A stretch of 47,970 nt of DNA, taken from positions 1 through 47,970 of the forward strand of contig JBFXDI010000014.1 of the NCBI GenBank assembly GCA_050181295.1. The letters are read 5' to 3'. Shown one piece after another: positions 31,226 to 39,636 of this stretch. The position numbers and the translations under genes were made by a program. A model generated the notes under the pieces. It saw only the letters and a program-made list of their open reading frames with translations. It did no database searches and was not told the DNA's origin. Position 1 is the first letter of the stretch. Every line of letters starts with the position of its first letter. Origin of the DNA: JBFXDI01 sp050181295. GTDB lineage: Bacteria > Pseudomonadota > Alphaproteobacteria > Rhizobiales > Aestuariivirgaceae.

Positions 31226-33937
31226 TCATGCGCGCTCGTCCAACCGTCGCGCGGCCTTGAGGCGGTAGAGAAGCTCGAGCGCCTCGCGCGGGCTGAAGGC
31301 ATCGGGCTCGGAGGCATCGATGAGCCGTTCGGCCTCGGACGGCCCCCTTGGCTCCTCCATCCCAGGCGCCACGGGGCGCGGCGCGAAGAGCGGCAGGTCG
31401 TCCATGAGGTCGCGGCGCGCCGAGGCGGCCTCGCTCTGCTCGAGGATCTCCAGGACCTCGCCGGCGCGCGCCACGACGGCCGGCGGCAGCCCGGCGAGCT
31501 TCGCGACCTGGATGCCGTAGGAGCGGTCGGCCGAGCCTGGCGTGACCTCGTGCAGGAAGACGACGTCGCCCTGCCATTCGCGCACCTTCATGGTGGCGTT
31601 GGCGAGGCGGGAGAGCCTGCCCGAGAGCGCCGTCAGCTCGTGGAAATGGGTGGCGAAGAGCGCCCGGCAGCGGTTGACCTCGTGCAGATGTTCCACCGAT
31701 GCCCAGGCGATGGAGAGCCCGTCGAAGGTCGCCGTGCCGCGTCCGATCTCATCCAGGATCACGAGCGAGCGGTCGCTCGCCTGGTTGAGGATGGCGGCGG
31801 TCTCGACCATCTCCACCATGAAGGTCGAGCGGCCGCGCGCGAGATCGTCGGCGGCGCCGACGCGGCTGAAGACCCGGTCCACGACGCCGATATGGGCCTC
31901 CTCCGCCGGCACGAAGGACCCTGTCTGGGCGAGGATGGCGATGAGCGCGTTCTGACGCAGGAAGGTCGATTTGCCCGCCATGTTGGGGCCGGTGAGGAGC
32001 CAGATGTGGCGCGCCTCCTCGCCGTCCGCCGAAAGTTCGCAGTCGTTGGCGATGAAGGCATGCCCCTCGCGCCGGAGCGCCGCCTCGACCACCGGATGGC
32101 GGCCGCCCCGGACGCGGAAGGCGCGCGAGGCATCGATCAAGGGCCGCGCGAAGCGGTGCGTGTCGGCAAGCTCGGCGAGGCTTGCCAGCACGTCGAGCAG
32201 CGCCAGCGCATGCGCCGTGGCGGAGATATTGCCCGCCTTCTCGGCGACTTCATGCACGAACCGCTCGAAGGTCTCGATCTCGATGGCGACGGCGCGCGAG
32301 GCGGCGAGCGAGATGCGGCTTTCGAGATCCGCGAGCTCGGCGGTGGAGAAGCGCATGGCGTTGGCGAGCGTCTGGCGGTGGACGAAGCTCCGCGACAGGG
32401 GCTCGGCCATGAGCGCAGCCCCGTGCTGCGCCGCGACCTCGATGTGATAGCCGAGGAAGTTGTTGTGGCGGACCTTGAGACCCTTGATGCCGGTCTCCTC
32501 GGCATACTTCGCCTGCAGGCCCGCGACCACCTTGCGGGTGTCGTCGCGGAGCGTCCGCTGCGCGTCGAGCTCAGGAAGGTGGCCGGACCGTATGAATCCG
32601 CCGTCGCGGGCGAGCAGCGGAAGCTCCTCGGCCAGCGCCTCGGCGAGCGCCCGAGCGAGCGGACGATCGGCATCCGCAAGTGTTGTGGCCGCCTCATCGA
32701 CGAGGCTCGGCAGGCCAAGCCGGGAAGCTTCCTTGAGCAACCGCGCGAGGTCGTGGGCGGCATCGAGCCCGTGGCGGATGGCGGCGAGATCGCGGGGACT
32801 GCCGCGTCCGACGGTCAGTCTCGCGAGCGCGCGGCCGAGATCGGGCGCCGCCTTCAGCGCCTCGCGGAGCGAACGGCGGAGGTCGCGGCGTTCGGCGAGG
32901 AAGCCCACGGCGTCGAGCCGCGCATTGATGCCGTCCGGATCGACGAGCGGGCTCGACAGCCACTCCGCCAGCAGGCGTCCGCCGGGGCCGGTGACCGTCA
33001 GGTCGATGGCGTGGAGGAAGCTGCCCTGCCGCTCGCCGGAGGTGGTGCGCGTGAGCTCCAGATTGGCGCGCGTCGCGGCGTCGATCGCCATCCGTTTCTC
33101 CCGCGCCTGCCGCGACGGCGCCGAGATGACGGGCGCGCGCCCCATCTGGGTCAGGGTCACGTAGTCGAGCAGGGCGCCCGCGGCTGCTACCTCGGCGCGG
33201 CTGAAGCTGCCGAAGGCGTCGAGCGACAGGACCTGGAAATGCTGCTTGAGGCGGTGCTCGCCCGAGGCCGAATCGAAGCGCGAGGCGGCTAGCGGCGTGA
33301 CCGGGATGGCGAGCTCCTGGAGAAGGCGGCCGACTACGGCATCGGCGAGGAGCGTGTCGGGCAGCACCACCTCGCCGGGCTCGAGCCGCGCGAACTCGGT
33401 TGCGAGCGCATCGGTCGGAAAGCAGGAGACACAGAAGTCGCCGGTCGAGATGTCGAGCCAGGCGAGCGCCAGATCCTCCTCGCTTCTGAGCCTGACGAGG
33501 GCCGCGAGATAGTTGTGCCGGCGGGCATCGAGGAGCGTCTCCTCCGTGATGGTGCCGGGGGTGACGAGGCGCGTCACCGCGCGCCGCACGACGGACTTCG
33601 AGCCCCGCTTCCTTGCCTCCTCGGGGTCCTCGGTCTGCTCGCACACCGCCACCCGGTGGCCGAGGCGGATGAGCTTCTGGAGATAGTCGTCGGCGGCATG
33701 CACCGGCACCCCGCACATGGGGATGTCCTCGCCCAGATGCTTGCCGCGCCTGGTGAGCGCGATGCCGAGCGCCCGCGAGGCCGTCTCGGCGTCCCCGAAG
33801 AACATCTCGTAGAAATCGCCCATCCGGTAGAACAGCAGGCAGTCCGGGTTGGCCGCCTTGATCTCCAGATACTGCGCCATCATGGGCGTGGGCCGTGGAT
33901 CGGCCTCGGGCGCGAGCTTTCCGACCGGCTGTTCCAT
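31226..33937 (-). CDS. mutS: DNA mismatch repair protein MutS
   Basis: 903 residues from the ATG at 33937 (MEQPVGKLAPEADPRPTPMM); an ATG further upstream would give a non-family extension. The mismatch-recognition Phe lies in the FYRMGDFYEMFFGDA stretch. The ATPase has GPNMAGKSTFLRQ (near residue 650), DEIGRGTATFDGLS and a helix-turn-helix end. MutS binds mispairs and recruits MutL. The glnD gene follows on the same strand. Confidence 0.96.
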   Translation of the reverse strand: MEQPVGKLAPEADPRPTPMMAQYLEIKAANPDCLLFYRMGDFYEMFFGDAETASRALGIALTRRGKHLGEDIPMCGVPVHAADDYLQKLIRLGHRVAVCEQTEDPEEARKRGSKSVVRRAVTRLVTPGTITEETLLDARRHNYLAALVRLRSEEDLALAWLDISTGDFCVSCFPTDALATEFARLEPGEVVLPDTLLADAVVGRLLQELAIPVTPLAASRFDSASGEHRLKQHFQVLSLDAFGSFSRAEVAAAGALLDYVTLTQMGRAPVISAPSRQAREKRMAIDAATRANLELTRTTSGERQGSFLHAIDLTVTGPGGRLLAEWLSSPLVDPDGINARLDAVGFLAERRDLRRSLREALKAAPDLGRALARLTVGRGSPRDLAAIRHGLDAAHDLARLLKEASRLGLPSLVDEAATTLADADRPLARALAEALAEELPLLARDGGFIRSGHLPELDAQRTLRDDTRKVVAGLQAKYAEETGIKGLKVRHNNFLGYHIEVAAQHGAALMAEPLSRSFVHRQTLANAMRFSTAELADLESRISLAASRAVAIEIETFERFVHEVAEKAGNISATAHALALLDVLASLAELADTHRFARPLIDASRAFRVRGGRHPVVEAALRREGHAFIANDCELSADGEEARHIWLLTGPNMAGKSTFLRQNALIAILAQTGSFVPAEEAHIGVVDRVFSRVGAADDLARGRSTFMVEMVETAAILNQASDRSLVILDEIGRGTATFDGLSIAWASVEHLHEVNRCRALFATHFHELTALSGRLSRLANATMKVREWQGDVVFLHEVTPGSADRSYGIQVAKLAGLPPAVVARAGEVLEILEQSEAASARRDLMDDLPLFAPRPVAPGMEEPRGPSEAERLIDASEPDAFSPREALELLYRLKAARRLDERA

Positions 33938-34010
33938 GGTCGGTTTTCTAGGCGGAACCCGAAGACTTGTCATCCGGAGCAGGTACAGAAGCCCACAGCC
34001 CATCAATCTT

Positions 34011-34108
34011 GTCATCACCGGATCGGCTGGAGGCCAAGCCCGATATCACCTTTGACCAACCTCACGGTTCCGATCCCGGACAGCCGCTGAAGCGGCTTCC
34101 GGGATGAC
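34011..34108. repeat. Degenerate composite repeat between mutS and maeB
   Basis: It starts GTCATCACCGGATCGGC and ends with a clear hairpin GATCCCGGACAGCCGCT-gaa-GCGGCTTCCGGGATGAC (34072-34108). The left half is decayed. It lies in the 276-bp gap between the divergent mutS and maeB genes, the only composite copy in this window at a divergent promoter region. I see no clear promoter motif in the rest of the gap. Confidence 0.55.
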
Positions 34109-34213
34109 AGGGGAGCACCGGAAGCGGGCCACCCTCGCAGGGCGGGATAGCCGCTAGGCGGAAGCGCCGCGATGCGGTTGAATGGGGTGTATCGCGTCAC
34201 GTGAGGGGTTTTC

Positions 34214-36487
34214 ATGCCGCGCAAGGGCCGCAACCGACCGAGCTTCACCGATCAGGAGGCGCTGGACTTCCATGCCTCCGGCAAGCCCGGCAAGCTCGAG
34301 GTCCGGGCCACCAAGCCCATGACCACGCAGCGCGAGCTCTCGCTCGCCTACAGCCCCGGCGTCGCGGTGCCGGTACGCGCCATCGCCAAAGATCCCGACC
34401 TTGCCTACGACTACACCACCAAGGGCAACATGGTGGCCGTCATCACCAACGGAACGGCGATCCTGGGCCTCGGGCATCTGGGCGCGCTGGCGTCGAAGCC
34501 GGTCATGGAGGGCAAGGCGGTGCTCTTCAAGCGCTTCGCCGACATCGACGCCTTCGACCTCGAGGTGGACACGACCGACACGGACGCCTTCGTGGGCGCG
34601 GTGCGCTATCTGGGCCCCACCTTCGGCGGCATCAATCTGGAGGACATCAAGGCGCCCGACTGCTTCGTGATCGAGGAGAAGCTCCGGGCGCTCATGGACA
34701 TCCCCGTCTTCCATGACGACCAGCACGGCACCGCCATCATCGCCACCGCCGGCCTCATCAACGCTCTGGAGCTCACCGGGCGCAAGCTCGACGGCTTCCG
34801 CCTCGTCTGCAACGGCGCCGGCGCCTCGGCCATCGCCTGCATGCACCTGCTCTCCGCCATGGGCGTGCCCCGCCGCCACATCGTGCTCTGCGATTCCAAG
34901 GGGGTCGTCCACAAGGGGCGCACCGAGGGCATGAACCAGTGGAAGTCGGCCTTCGCGGTCGAGACCGAGGCGCGCACGCTCGCCGATGCGGTGAAGGGCG
35001 CGGACGTGTTCTTCGGCCTCTCGGTGAAAGGCGCGCTGACGCCCGAGATGGTCTCCTCCATGGCGCCGGACCCGATCATCTTCGCCATGGCCAACCCCGA
35101 TCCCGAGATCACGCCCGAGGAGGTGGCGGCGGTGCGCGAGGACGCCATCATGGCGACGGGGCGCTCCGACTATCCGAACCAGATCAACAATGTGCTCGGC
35201 TTTCCCTATATCTTCCGGGGGGCGCTCGACGTGCGCGCCCGCACCATCAACGACGAGATGAAGATCGCCGCCGCGAAGGCGCTGGCGGCGCTGGCGCGCG
35301 AGGACGTGCCGGACGAGGTTTCCGCCGCCTATCAGGGCTCAAGGCTGCGCTTCGGGCGCGATTACCTGATCCCGGTGCCCTTCGATCCCCGTCTCATCTC
35401 GACCGTGCCCGTGGCGGTGGCGAAGGCCGCCATGGAGACCAAGGTGGCGCGCCGCGGGATCGAGGACATCGATGCCTATGCGGCAAAACTCTCGGCAAGG
35501 CTCAACCCCATCGCGGGCTCGCTGCAGGCGGTCTTCGTGCAGCTCCGCAACAATCCGAAACGCATGGTGTTCGCGGAGGGCGAGGAGGACCGCGTCATCC
35601 GCGCCGCCAACATCTACGCGGCCTCGGGCTTCGGCGAGGCGGTGCTCGTGGGACGCGAGGACCGAGTCAGGGAGACGGTGGCGCATGCGGGCGTCGAGCT
35701 CAACGAGAACGTCCGCATCCTCAATGCCCGCCTCTCGGAGCGCATCCACGACTATGCCGACTATCTCTACGGCCGTCTGCAACGGCAGGGCTACCTGCTG
35801 CGCGACTGCCAGCGCATGGTGAACACCGACCGCAACATCTTCGCCGCCTGCATGGTGGCGCTGGGGGATGCCGACGCGGTGGTGACGGGGCTCACGCGCA
35901 ACTTCTCGATCGCGCTCGACAACATGCGGCTCGCCATCGACGCGAGGCTCGGCCACCGTCCGATCGGGGTTTCGATCGTGATCGCGGAGGGGCGGACGGT
36001 CTTCATCGCCGACACCTCCATCACCGAGATGCCCGATCCGCTGCAGCTCGCCGACATCGCGGTCGAGGCGGCGAACGTGGCGCGGAGGCTCGGCCACGTG
36101 CCGCGGGTCGCGCTTCTGTCCTATTCGACCTTCGGCCATCCGGCGGGCGAGCGGGTGAGGAACTCGCGCGACGCCGTGGCGGAGCTCGACCGGCGCAAGA
36201 TCGACTTCGAATACGATGGAGAAATGTCGGCCGACGTCGCGCTGTCGCGCGCCGCCATGGCGGCCTATCCCTTCTGCCGCCTCACGGGGCCCGCCAACGT
36301 CCTCGTCATGCCGGCGGCGCACAGCGCCAGCATCTCGACGCGCATGCTCCAGACGCTCGGCGGCGCGACCGTGATCGGTCCGCTGCTGGCGGGGCTCGAG
36401 AAGCCGGTGCAGATCGCCTCCATGTCGGCGACGGCCTCCGATCTCGTCAATCTCGCGGCCATCGCGGCCTACGACATCAACGCGTGA
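34214..36487 (+). CDS. maeB: NADP-dependent malic enzyme with phosphotransacetylase-like domain
   Basis: 757 residues, the length of the fused class. The malic domain comes first (LSLAYSPGVAVPVRAIAKDP, then the NAD(P)-binding part with ICNGAGASAIACMHLL-like residues near 198). The C-terminal half from about residue 430 is a phosphate acetyltransferase-like domain (RMVFAEGEEDRVIRAA, then VVTGLTRNFS). It decarboxylates malate to pyruvate. The fused domain has no PTA activity in studied relatives and is thought to regulate through acetyl-CoA binding. The gene is single, with a hairpin 12 bp after the stop. Confidence 0.94.
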   Translation: MPRKGRNRPSFTDQEALDFHASGKPGKLEVRATKPMTTQRELSLAYSPGVAVPVRAIAKDPDLAYDYTTKGNMVAVITNGTAILGLGHLGALASKPVMEGKAVLFKRFADIDAFDLEVDTTDTDAFVGAVRYLGPTFGGINLEDIKAPDCFVIEEKLRALMDIPVFHDDQHGTAIIATAGLINALELTGRKLDGFRLVCNGAGASAIACMHLLSAMGVPRRHIVLCDSKGVVHKGRTEGMNQWKSAFAVETEARTLADAVKGADVFFGLSVKGALTPEMVSSMAPDPIIFAMANPDPEITPEEVAAVREDAIMATGRSDYPNQINNVLGFPYIFRGALDVRARTINDEMKIAAAKALAALAREDVPDEVSAAYQGSRLRFGRDYLIPVPFDPRLISTVPVAVAKAAMETKVARRGIEDIDAYAAKLSARLNPIAGSLQAVFVQLRNNPKRMVFAEGEEDRVIRAANIYAASGFGEAVLVGREDRVRETVAHAGVELNENVRILNARLSERIHDYADYLYGRLQRQGYLLRDCQRMVNTDRNIFAACMVALGDADAVVTGLTRNFSIALDNMRLAIDARLGHRPIGVSIVIAEGRTVFIADTSITEMPDPLQLADIAVEAANVARRLGHVPRVALLSYSTFGHPAGERVRNSRDAVAELDRRKIDFEYDGEMSADVALSRAAMAAYPFCRLTGPANVLVMPAAHSASISTRMLQTLGGATVIGPLLAGLEKPVQIASMSATASDLVNLAAIAAYDINA

Positions 36488-36499
36488 CGGAAAGAGAAA

Positions 36500-36519
36500 A
36501 GCCCCGGCTGGCCGGGGCT
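36500..36519 (-). terminator. Hairpin terminator between maeB and the small minus-strand gene
   Basis: AGCCCCGGC-tg-GCCGGGGCT is preceded on the plus strand by AAAGAGAAAA. It therefore reads on the minus strand as a stem followed by TTTTCTCTTT, a good terminator for transcripts coming from 36663. It may also serve maeB from the other side. Confidence 0.7.
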
Positions 36520-36537
36520 CCTGGGTTCCTACGAACC

Positions 36538-36619
36538 GTCATGACCGGGTCTCGACCCGGGCAGTCCGCGAAGGCTCTTGCGAGCCCCCGTAGGATGCCC
36601 AGGGAGCCCCGGACATGAC
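36538..36619. repeat. Composite GTCAT...ATGAC repeat after maeB
   Basis: GTCATGACCGGGTCTCGACCCGGGCAGTCC and the partner GGATGCCCAGGGAGCCCCGGACATGAC (each a hairpin, read in part) have inverted outer ends. It lies at the convergent junction of maeB and the small gene. Confidence 0.7.
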
Positions 36620-36631
36620 GATTGTCTCAGA

Positions 36632-36654
36632 GGGAGGCCGAAGCACGGCCTCCC
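36632..36654. terminator. GC-rich hairpin beside the small gene
   Basis: GGGAGGCC-gaagcac-GGCCTCCC is an 8-bp perfect stem 9 bp past the small gene's stop on the minus strand. T-runs are poor on both sides, so it may be an RNA-stability hairpin rather than a terminator. Confidence 0.5.
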
Positions 36655-36662
36655 GATTTCAG

Positions 36663-36842
36663 TTAGAGCGCCTTGGGAAGGTCGCCGCTGATGCCAAGGA
36701 TGCGCAGGTCCTCGCGCGCCGGATGGCGGTGACTCTCCACGGCATTGGCGGCACGCACGGCGGCGCCAAGGATGCTGAAGAACTCGAGCGGGGAAAAGCC
36801 GGACTTCCGGGTGGCGGGAGCAGCGGCTGCAAGCGCGGTCAT
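36663..36842 (-). CDS. Small protein, possibly DUF1127-related
   Basis: 59 residues from the ATG at 36842, with GAGG upstream; a longer frame to 36962 reads through non-family residues and hairpins. The C-terminal half, FFSILGAAVRAANAVESHRH then REDLRILGISGDL, resembles the tail of DUF1127 proteins (compare LQDIGLNRDDL in the 80-residue protein at 5129), with a weaker Arg-rich helix. A promoter-like pair (36883-36910), inverted repeats upstream and hairpins downstream make it look like a real, independently transcribed gene. Function unknown. Confidence 0.6.
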   Translation of the reverse strand: MTALAAAAPATRKSGFSPLEFFSILGAAVRAANAVESHRHPAREDLRILGISGDLPKAL

Positions 36843-36882
36843 GGCTTTCGAAACCTCGTTTGGATGGTTGCCTACGGGCGCA

Positions 36883-36910
36883 TATGTAGGATGATTAGAG
36901 CGCCGCACAA
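36883..36910 (-). promoter_or_regulatory. Candidate promoter of the 59-residue gene
   Basis: On the minus strand, TTGTGC (36910-36905) and TACATA (36888-36883) are spaced by 16 bp, 40 bp before the ATG. The -35 box is one arm of an inverted repeat (GCACAA-N6-TTGTGC, 36905-36922). Confidence 0.4.
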
Positions 36911-36954
36911 GGGAATTTGTGCATCGCACCAGAGCATTTAATGCATAGCTCTGG
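36905..36954. promoter_or_regulatory. Two adjacent inverted repeats upstream of the small gene
   Basis: GCACAA-N6-TTGTGC (36905-36922) and CCAGAGC-N12-GCTCTGG (36929-36954) fill the gap between the olsB stop and the small gene. Either could be an operator or, for the second, an olsB transcript end; neither has a T-run. Confidence 0.45.
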
Positions 36955-36964
36955 AAACCCACTT

Positions 36965-37792
36965 TTAAGAGGTGCGAACGCTATCCTGAGGGGTTCCGAA
37001 CCGTCCGAAATAGCGCGGCTCTATGCGCTCGACGGGTAGCAGGATCAGCACGTCAACCGTGTTGAAGGCGTGATCCACAACCGCGCCGTCTCCCACCTGC
37101 GCTCCGAGCCGCAGATAGCCCTTGATCAGCGGCGGCAGGGCCTTGAGGGCCGCCTTGTCGTCGACGTCCGTGCCGGGGAGGCGGTCCATGGCCGCGTAGC
37201 GGTGGGCGAGGGCCCTGACCCGCCAGTCCTCGCAGGCGCCATGGTTGCGGGCCAGCCAGGCAAGCGCCGGGGCGTGGGCATCCGGATCGGTGCCTTCGAA
37301 GCTCGCGCAGCCGAGCATGGCGTCGAGGCCGTGATGGCGGACATAGTCCCAGATCGCCTGCCACAGGAGCTCGATCACGGGCTTCGTCCGGTACTCCTTG
37401 AGGACGCAGGACCGGCCGAGCTCCAGGAACCGGAGATGCCGCTGGCGCGCCAGAAGCGGCCTGAGATCATACTCGTCCTGGCTGTAGAAGCCGCCATGGG
37501 CCTCCGCAACCTCCTGCCGGAGCAGCCGGTAGGTGCCGACGAGCGCGCCGTCGCGCGTGTCGGTGACGAGCAGGTGGTCGCAGATCGGATCGAAGCGGTC
37601 GGCGTCGGTGTCGGCACCCGACAGTCCCCGCTCGGCATGGAACACGCGGTGCCGCAGCGCCTGTGCCGCGGCGACGTCGGCCTCATCCTGCGCGAGCCGC
37701 GCTGAAAGCGGGCCGCGGGAGGTTTTTAACACCAGTTCCGGCCGCCATGGCAAGGCTCCGGTCTGGTTGCGGCTGAAGTATGCGATGCCCAT
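36965..37792 (-). CDS. olsB: L-ornithine N-alpha-acyltransferase (GNAT)
   Basis: 275 residues from the ATG at 37792, which has GGGAGCG upstream; an ATG 17 codons earlier is the alternative. The fold is GNAT with OlsB hallmarks: LRHRVFHAERGLSGADTDAD, DPICDHLLVTD, LELGRSCVLKEYRTKPVIELLW and LPPLIKGYLRLGAQVGDGAVVD. OlsB moves a 3-hydroxyacyl chain from acyl-carrier protein to ornithine, making lyso-ornithine lipid. The olsA partner is not in the window. It is divergent from coaBC across 135 bp. Confidence 0.88.
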   Translation of the reverse strand: MGIAYFSRNQTGALPWRPELVLKTSRGPLSARLAQDEADVAAAQALRHRVFHAERGLSGADTDADRFDPICDHLLVTDTRDGALVGTYRLLRQEVAEAHGGFYSQDEYDLRPLLARQRHLRFLELGRSCVLKEYRTKPVIELLWQAIWDYVRHHGLDAMLGCASFEGTDPDAHAPALAWLARNHGACEDWRVRALAHRYAAMDRLPGTDVDDKAALKALPPLIKGYLRLGAQVGDGAVVDHAFNTVDVLILLPVERIEPRYFGRFGTPQDSVRTS

Positions 37793-37927
37793 CTGTCCGT
37801 TCGCTCCCGTCTTCCGGTTAACCGGAAACTGGCCGATTCGCATGAAGCCCGGATGACGCCATTTTTCCGATTCGCCACGATGCGGGAGCTGGGATAGGTT
37901 CGCAACCCGACCGGAGCTTTCAGGCAC

Positions 37928-39172
37928 GTGCTGCACGGCAAGCGCATCATCCTCATCCTCGGCGGCGGCATCGCGGCCTACAAGTGCCTGGAGCTCATCC
38001 GGCGCGTGAAGGAGCGCGGCTGCGGCGTGCGCGTCATCATGACCCGCGCCGCCAAGGAGTTCGTGACTCCGCTCTCGGTTGCGAGCCTGACGCGCGAGAA
38101 GGTCTATGACGACCTCTTCAGTCTCACAGACGAGGCCGAGATGGGGCATATCGAGCTTTCGCGCTCGGCCGACCTCCTGGTCGTGGCGCCCGCCACCGCC
38201 GACCTCATGGCGCGCATGGCGGCAGGGCTCGCCAACGACCTCGCCACCACCACGCTGCTCGCGACCGACAAGCCGGTGATGATCGTGCCGGCCATGAACG
38301 TGCGCATGTGGCAGCACCCGGCGACGCAGCGCAATCTTAAGGCGCTGCAGGCCGACGGCGTGACGGTGGTCGGCCCCAATGACGGCGACATGGCCTGCGG
38401 GGAATATGGCCCGGGCCGCATGGCCGAGCCTGCCGAGATCATCGCGGCCATCGAGGCCCATTTCGGCGGCAAGGGCGCGGCCGCGCCGGCAGCCGCGCTG
38501 TCGCGCGACCGGCCGCTTCAGGGCCGCAAGGTGCTGGTCACCGCCGGGCCGACGCATGAGCCGATCGACCCCGTGCGCTATATCGCCAACCGCTCCTCGG
38601 GCCGCCAGGGTTATGCGCTGGGCGCGGCCGCCGTGGCGCTCGGCGCCGAGACCATCATCGTCTCCGGGCCGGTGAACCTGCCCCTGCCGCCCGGCGCGGG
38701 CGTCGTGCCGGTGGAGACGGGGCAAGAGATGCTGAAGGCGACCGAGCGCGAGCTCCCGGCCGACATCGCCGTCTTCACCGCCGCGGTTGCCGACTGGCGG
38801 GTGGCTGCCGCTGCCGACCAGAAGCTCAAGAAGGACGGCTCGGGCAAGCCGCCGGCCCTTGCGCTGGAGCAGAACCCCGACATCCTGAAGACGGTCGCGA
38901 CGCGGAAGGAGAAGCGGCCGCGCCTCGTGGTTGGCTTCGCGGCCGAGACCGAGAACGTGATCGAGAACGCGAAGCGGAAGCTCGCCGCCAAGGGCTGCGA
39001 CCTCATCGTCGCCAACGACGTGAGCAAGGCCTCGGGCGTCATGGGGGGGAGCCGCAACACGGTGCATCTCGTGTCGGCCGGAGGTGTCGAGAGCTGGCCC
39101 GAGATGGGCAAGGACGAGGTCGCGAACCGTCTCATGCGCCGCCTGGCCGAGATGCTCGGCAAGGCATCCTGA
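37928..39172 (+). CDS. coaBC: Bifunctional phosphopantothenoylcysteine decarboxylase / phosphopantothenate-cysteine ligase
   Basis: 414 residues with a GTG start. The CoaC flavoprotein part (1-185) has LILGGGIAAYKCLELIRRVK, the catalytic PAMNVRMW near residue 121 and the substrate clamp CGEYGPGRM near 156. The CoaB part starts at VLVTAGPTHEPIDPVRYIAN and continues NRSSGRQG to the Lys-rich KLKKDGSG. It performs two steps of coenzyme A synthesis in the cytoplasm. Its TGA overlaps the dut ATG by one base, so the two are co-translated. Confidence 0.95.
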   Translation: MLHGKRIILILGGGIAAYKCLELIRRVKERGCGVRVIMTRAAKEFVTPLSVASLTREKVYDDLFSLTDEAEMGHIELSRSADLLVVAPATADLMARMAAGLANDLATTTLLATDKPVMIVPAMNVRMWQHPATQRNLKALQADGVTVVGPNDGDMACGEYGPGRMAEPAEIIAAIEAHFGGKGAAAPAAALSRDRPLQGRKVLVTAGPTHEPIDPVRYIANRSSGRQGYALGAAAVALGAETIIVSGPVNLPLPPGAGVVPVETGQEMLKATERELPADIAVFTAAVADWRVAAAADQKLKKDGSGKPPALALEQNPDILKTVATRKEKRPRLVVGFAAETENVIENAKRKLAAKGCDLIVANDVSKASGVMGGSRNTVHLVSAGGVESWPEMGKDEVANRLMRRLAEMLGKAS

Positions 39173-39633
39173 TGGCATCCGAGGTGGAGATCGGCGTGCG
39201 GGTGTTGCCGCACGGGGACGGGCTGCCGCTGCCGGCCTACGAGTCGGCGGGTGCGGCCGGCATGGATCTTCGCGCGGCGATCCCCGAAGGGGAGGAGACG
39301 GTGATCGCGCCCGGCGAGCGTTCGAAAATTCCGACGGGGCTCACGATCGCCATTCCTCCAGGTTTCGAGGCCCAGGTACGCCCGCGCTCTGGGCTCGCCT
39401 TCCGCAACGGCGTCACCTGCCTCAACACGCCGGGCACGATCGACAGTGACTATCGCGGCGAGGTCCAGGTCATCCTTGTAAACCACGGCTCCGAGCCCTT
39501 CCGCCTGAAGCGTGGCGACCGCATCGCGCAGATGATCGTGGCGCCCATATCGCGCGCCCGCTGGCGCGTGGAGGATGCCCTATCGGGGACCGCGCGGGGC
39601 GAAGGGGGCTTCGGCTCTTCCGGAGTGGCGTGA
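39172..39633 (+). CDS. dut: Deoxyuridine 5'-triphosphate nucleotidohydrolase
   Basis: 153 residues with all five dUTPase motifs: AGAAGMDLRA (I), PRSGLAFRNG (II), GTIDSDYRGEVQV (III), RGDRIAQMI (IV) and GEGGFGSSG (V, the arm over the active site). It hydrolyses dUTP to dUMP and keeps uracil out of DNA; it works as a trimer. The coaBC-dut-moeB order with tight spacing suggests one operon. Confidence 0.96.
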   Translation: MASEVEIGVRVLPHGDGLPLPAYESAGAAGMDLRAAIPEGEETVIAPGERSKIPTGLTIAIPPGFEAQVRPRSGLAFRNGVTCLNTPGTIDSDYRGEVQVILVNHGSEPFRLKRGDRIAQMIVAPISRARWRVEDALSGTARGEGGFGSSGVA

Positions 39634-39636
39634 CCC

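Noticed and set aside
31086..31577. Upstream extension of glnD into mutS.
   Set aside because: It would translate a palindromic repeat and the reverse overlap of mutS; GlnD proteins begin near the ATG at 31085.
37793..39178. Upstream extension of the olsB frame to 737 codons.
   Set aside because: The extra part is antisense to coaBC and has no family similarity. The olsB family N-terminus and a ribosome-binding site are at 37792.
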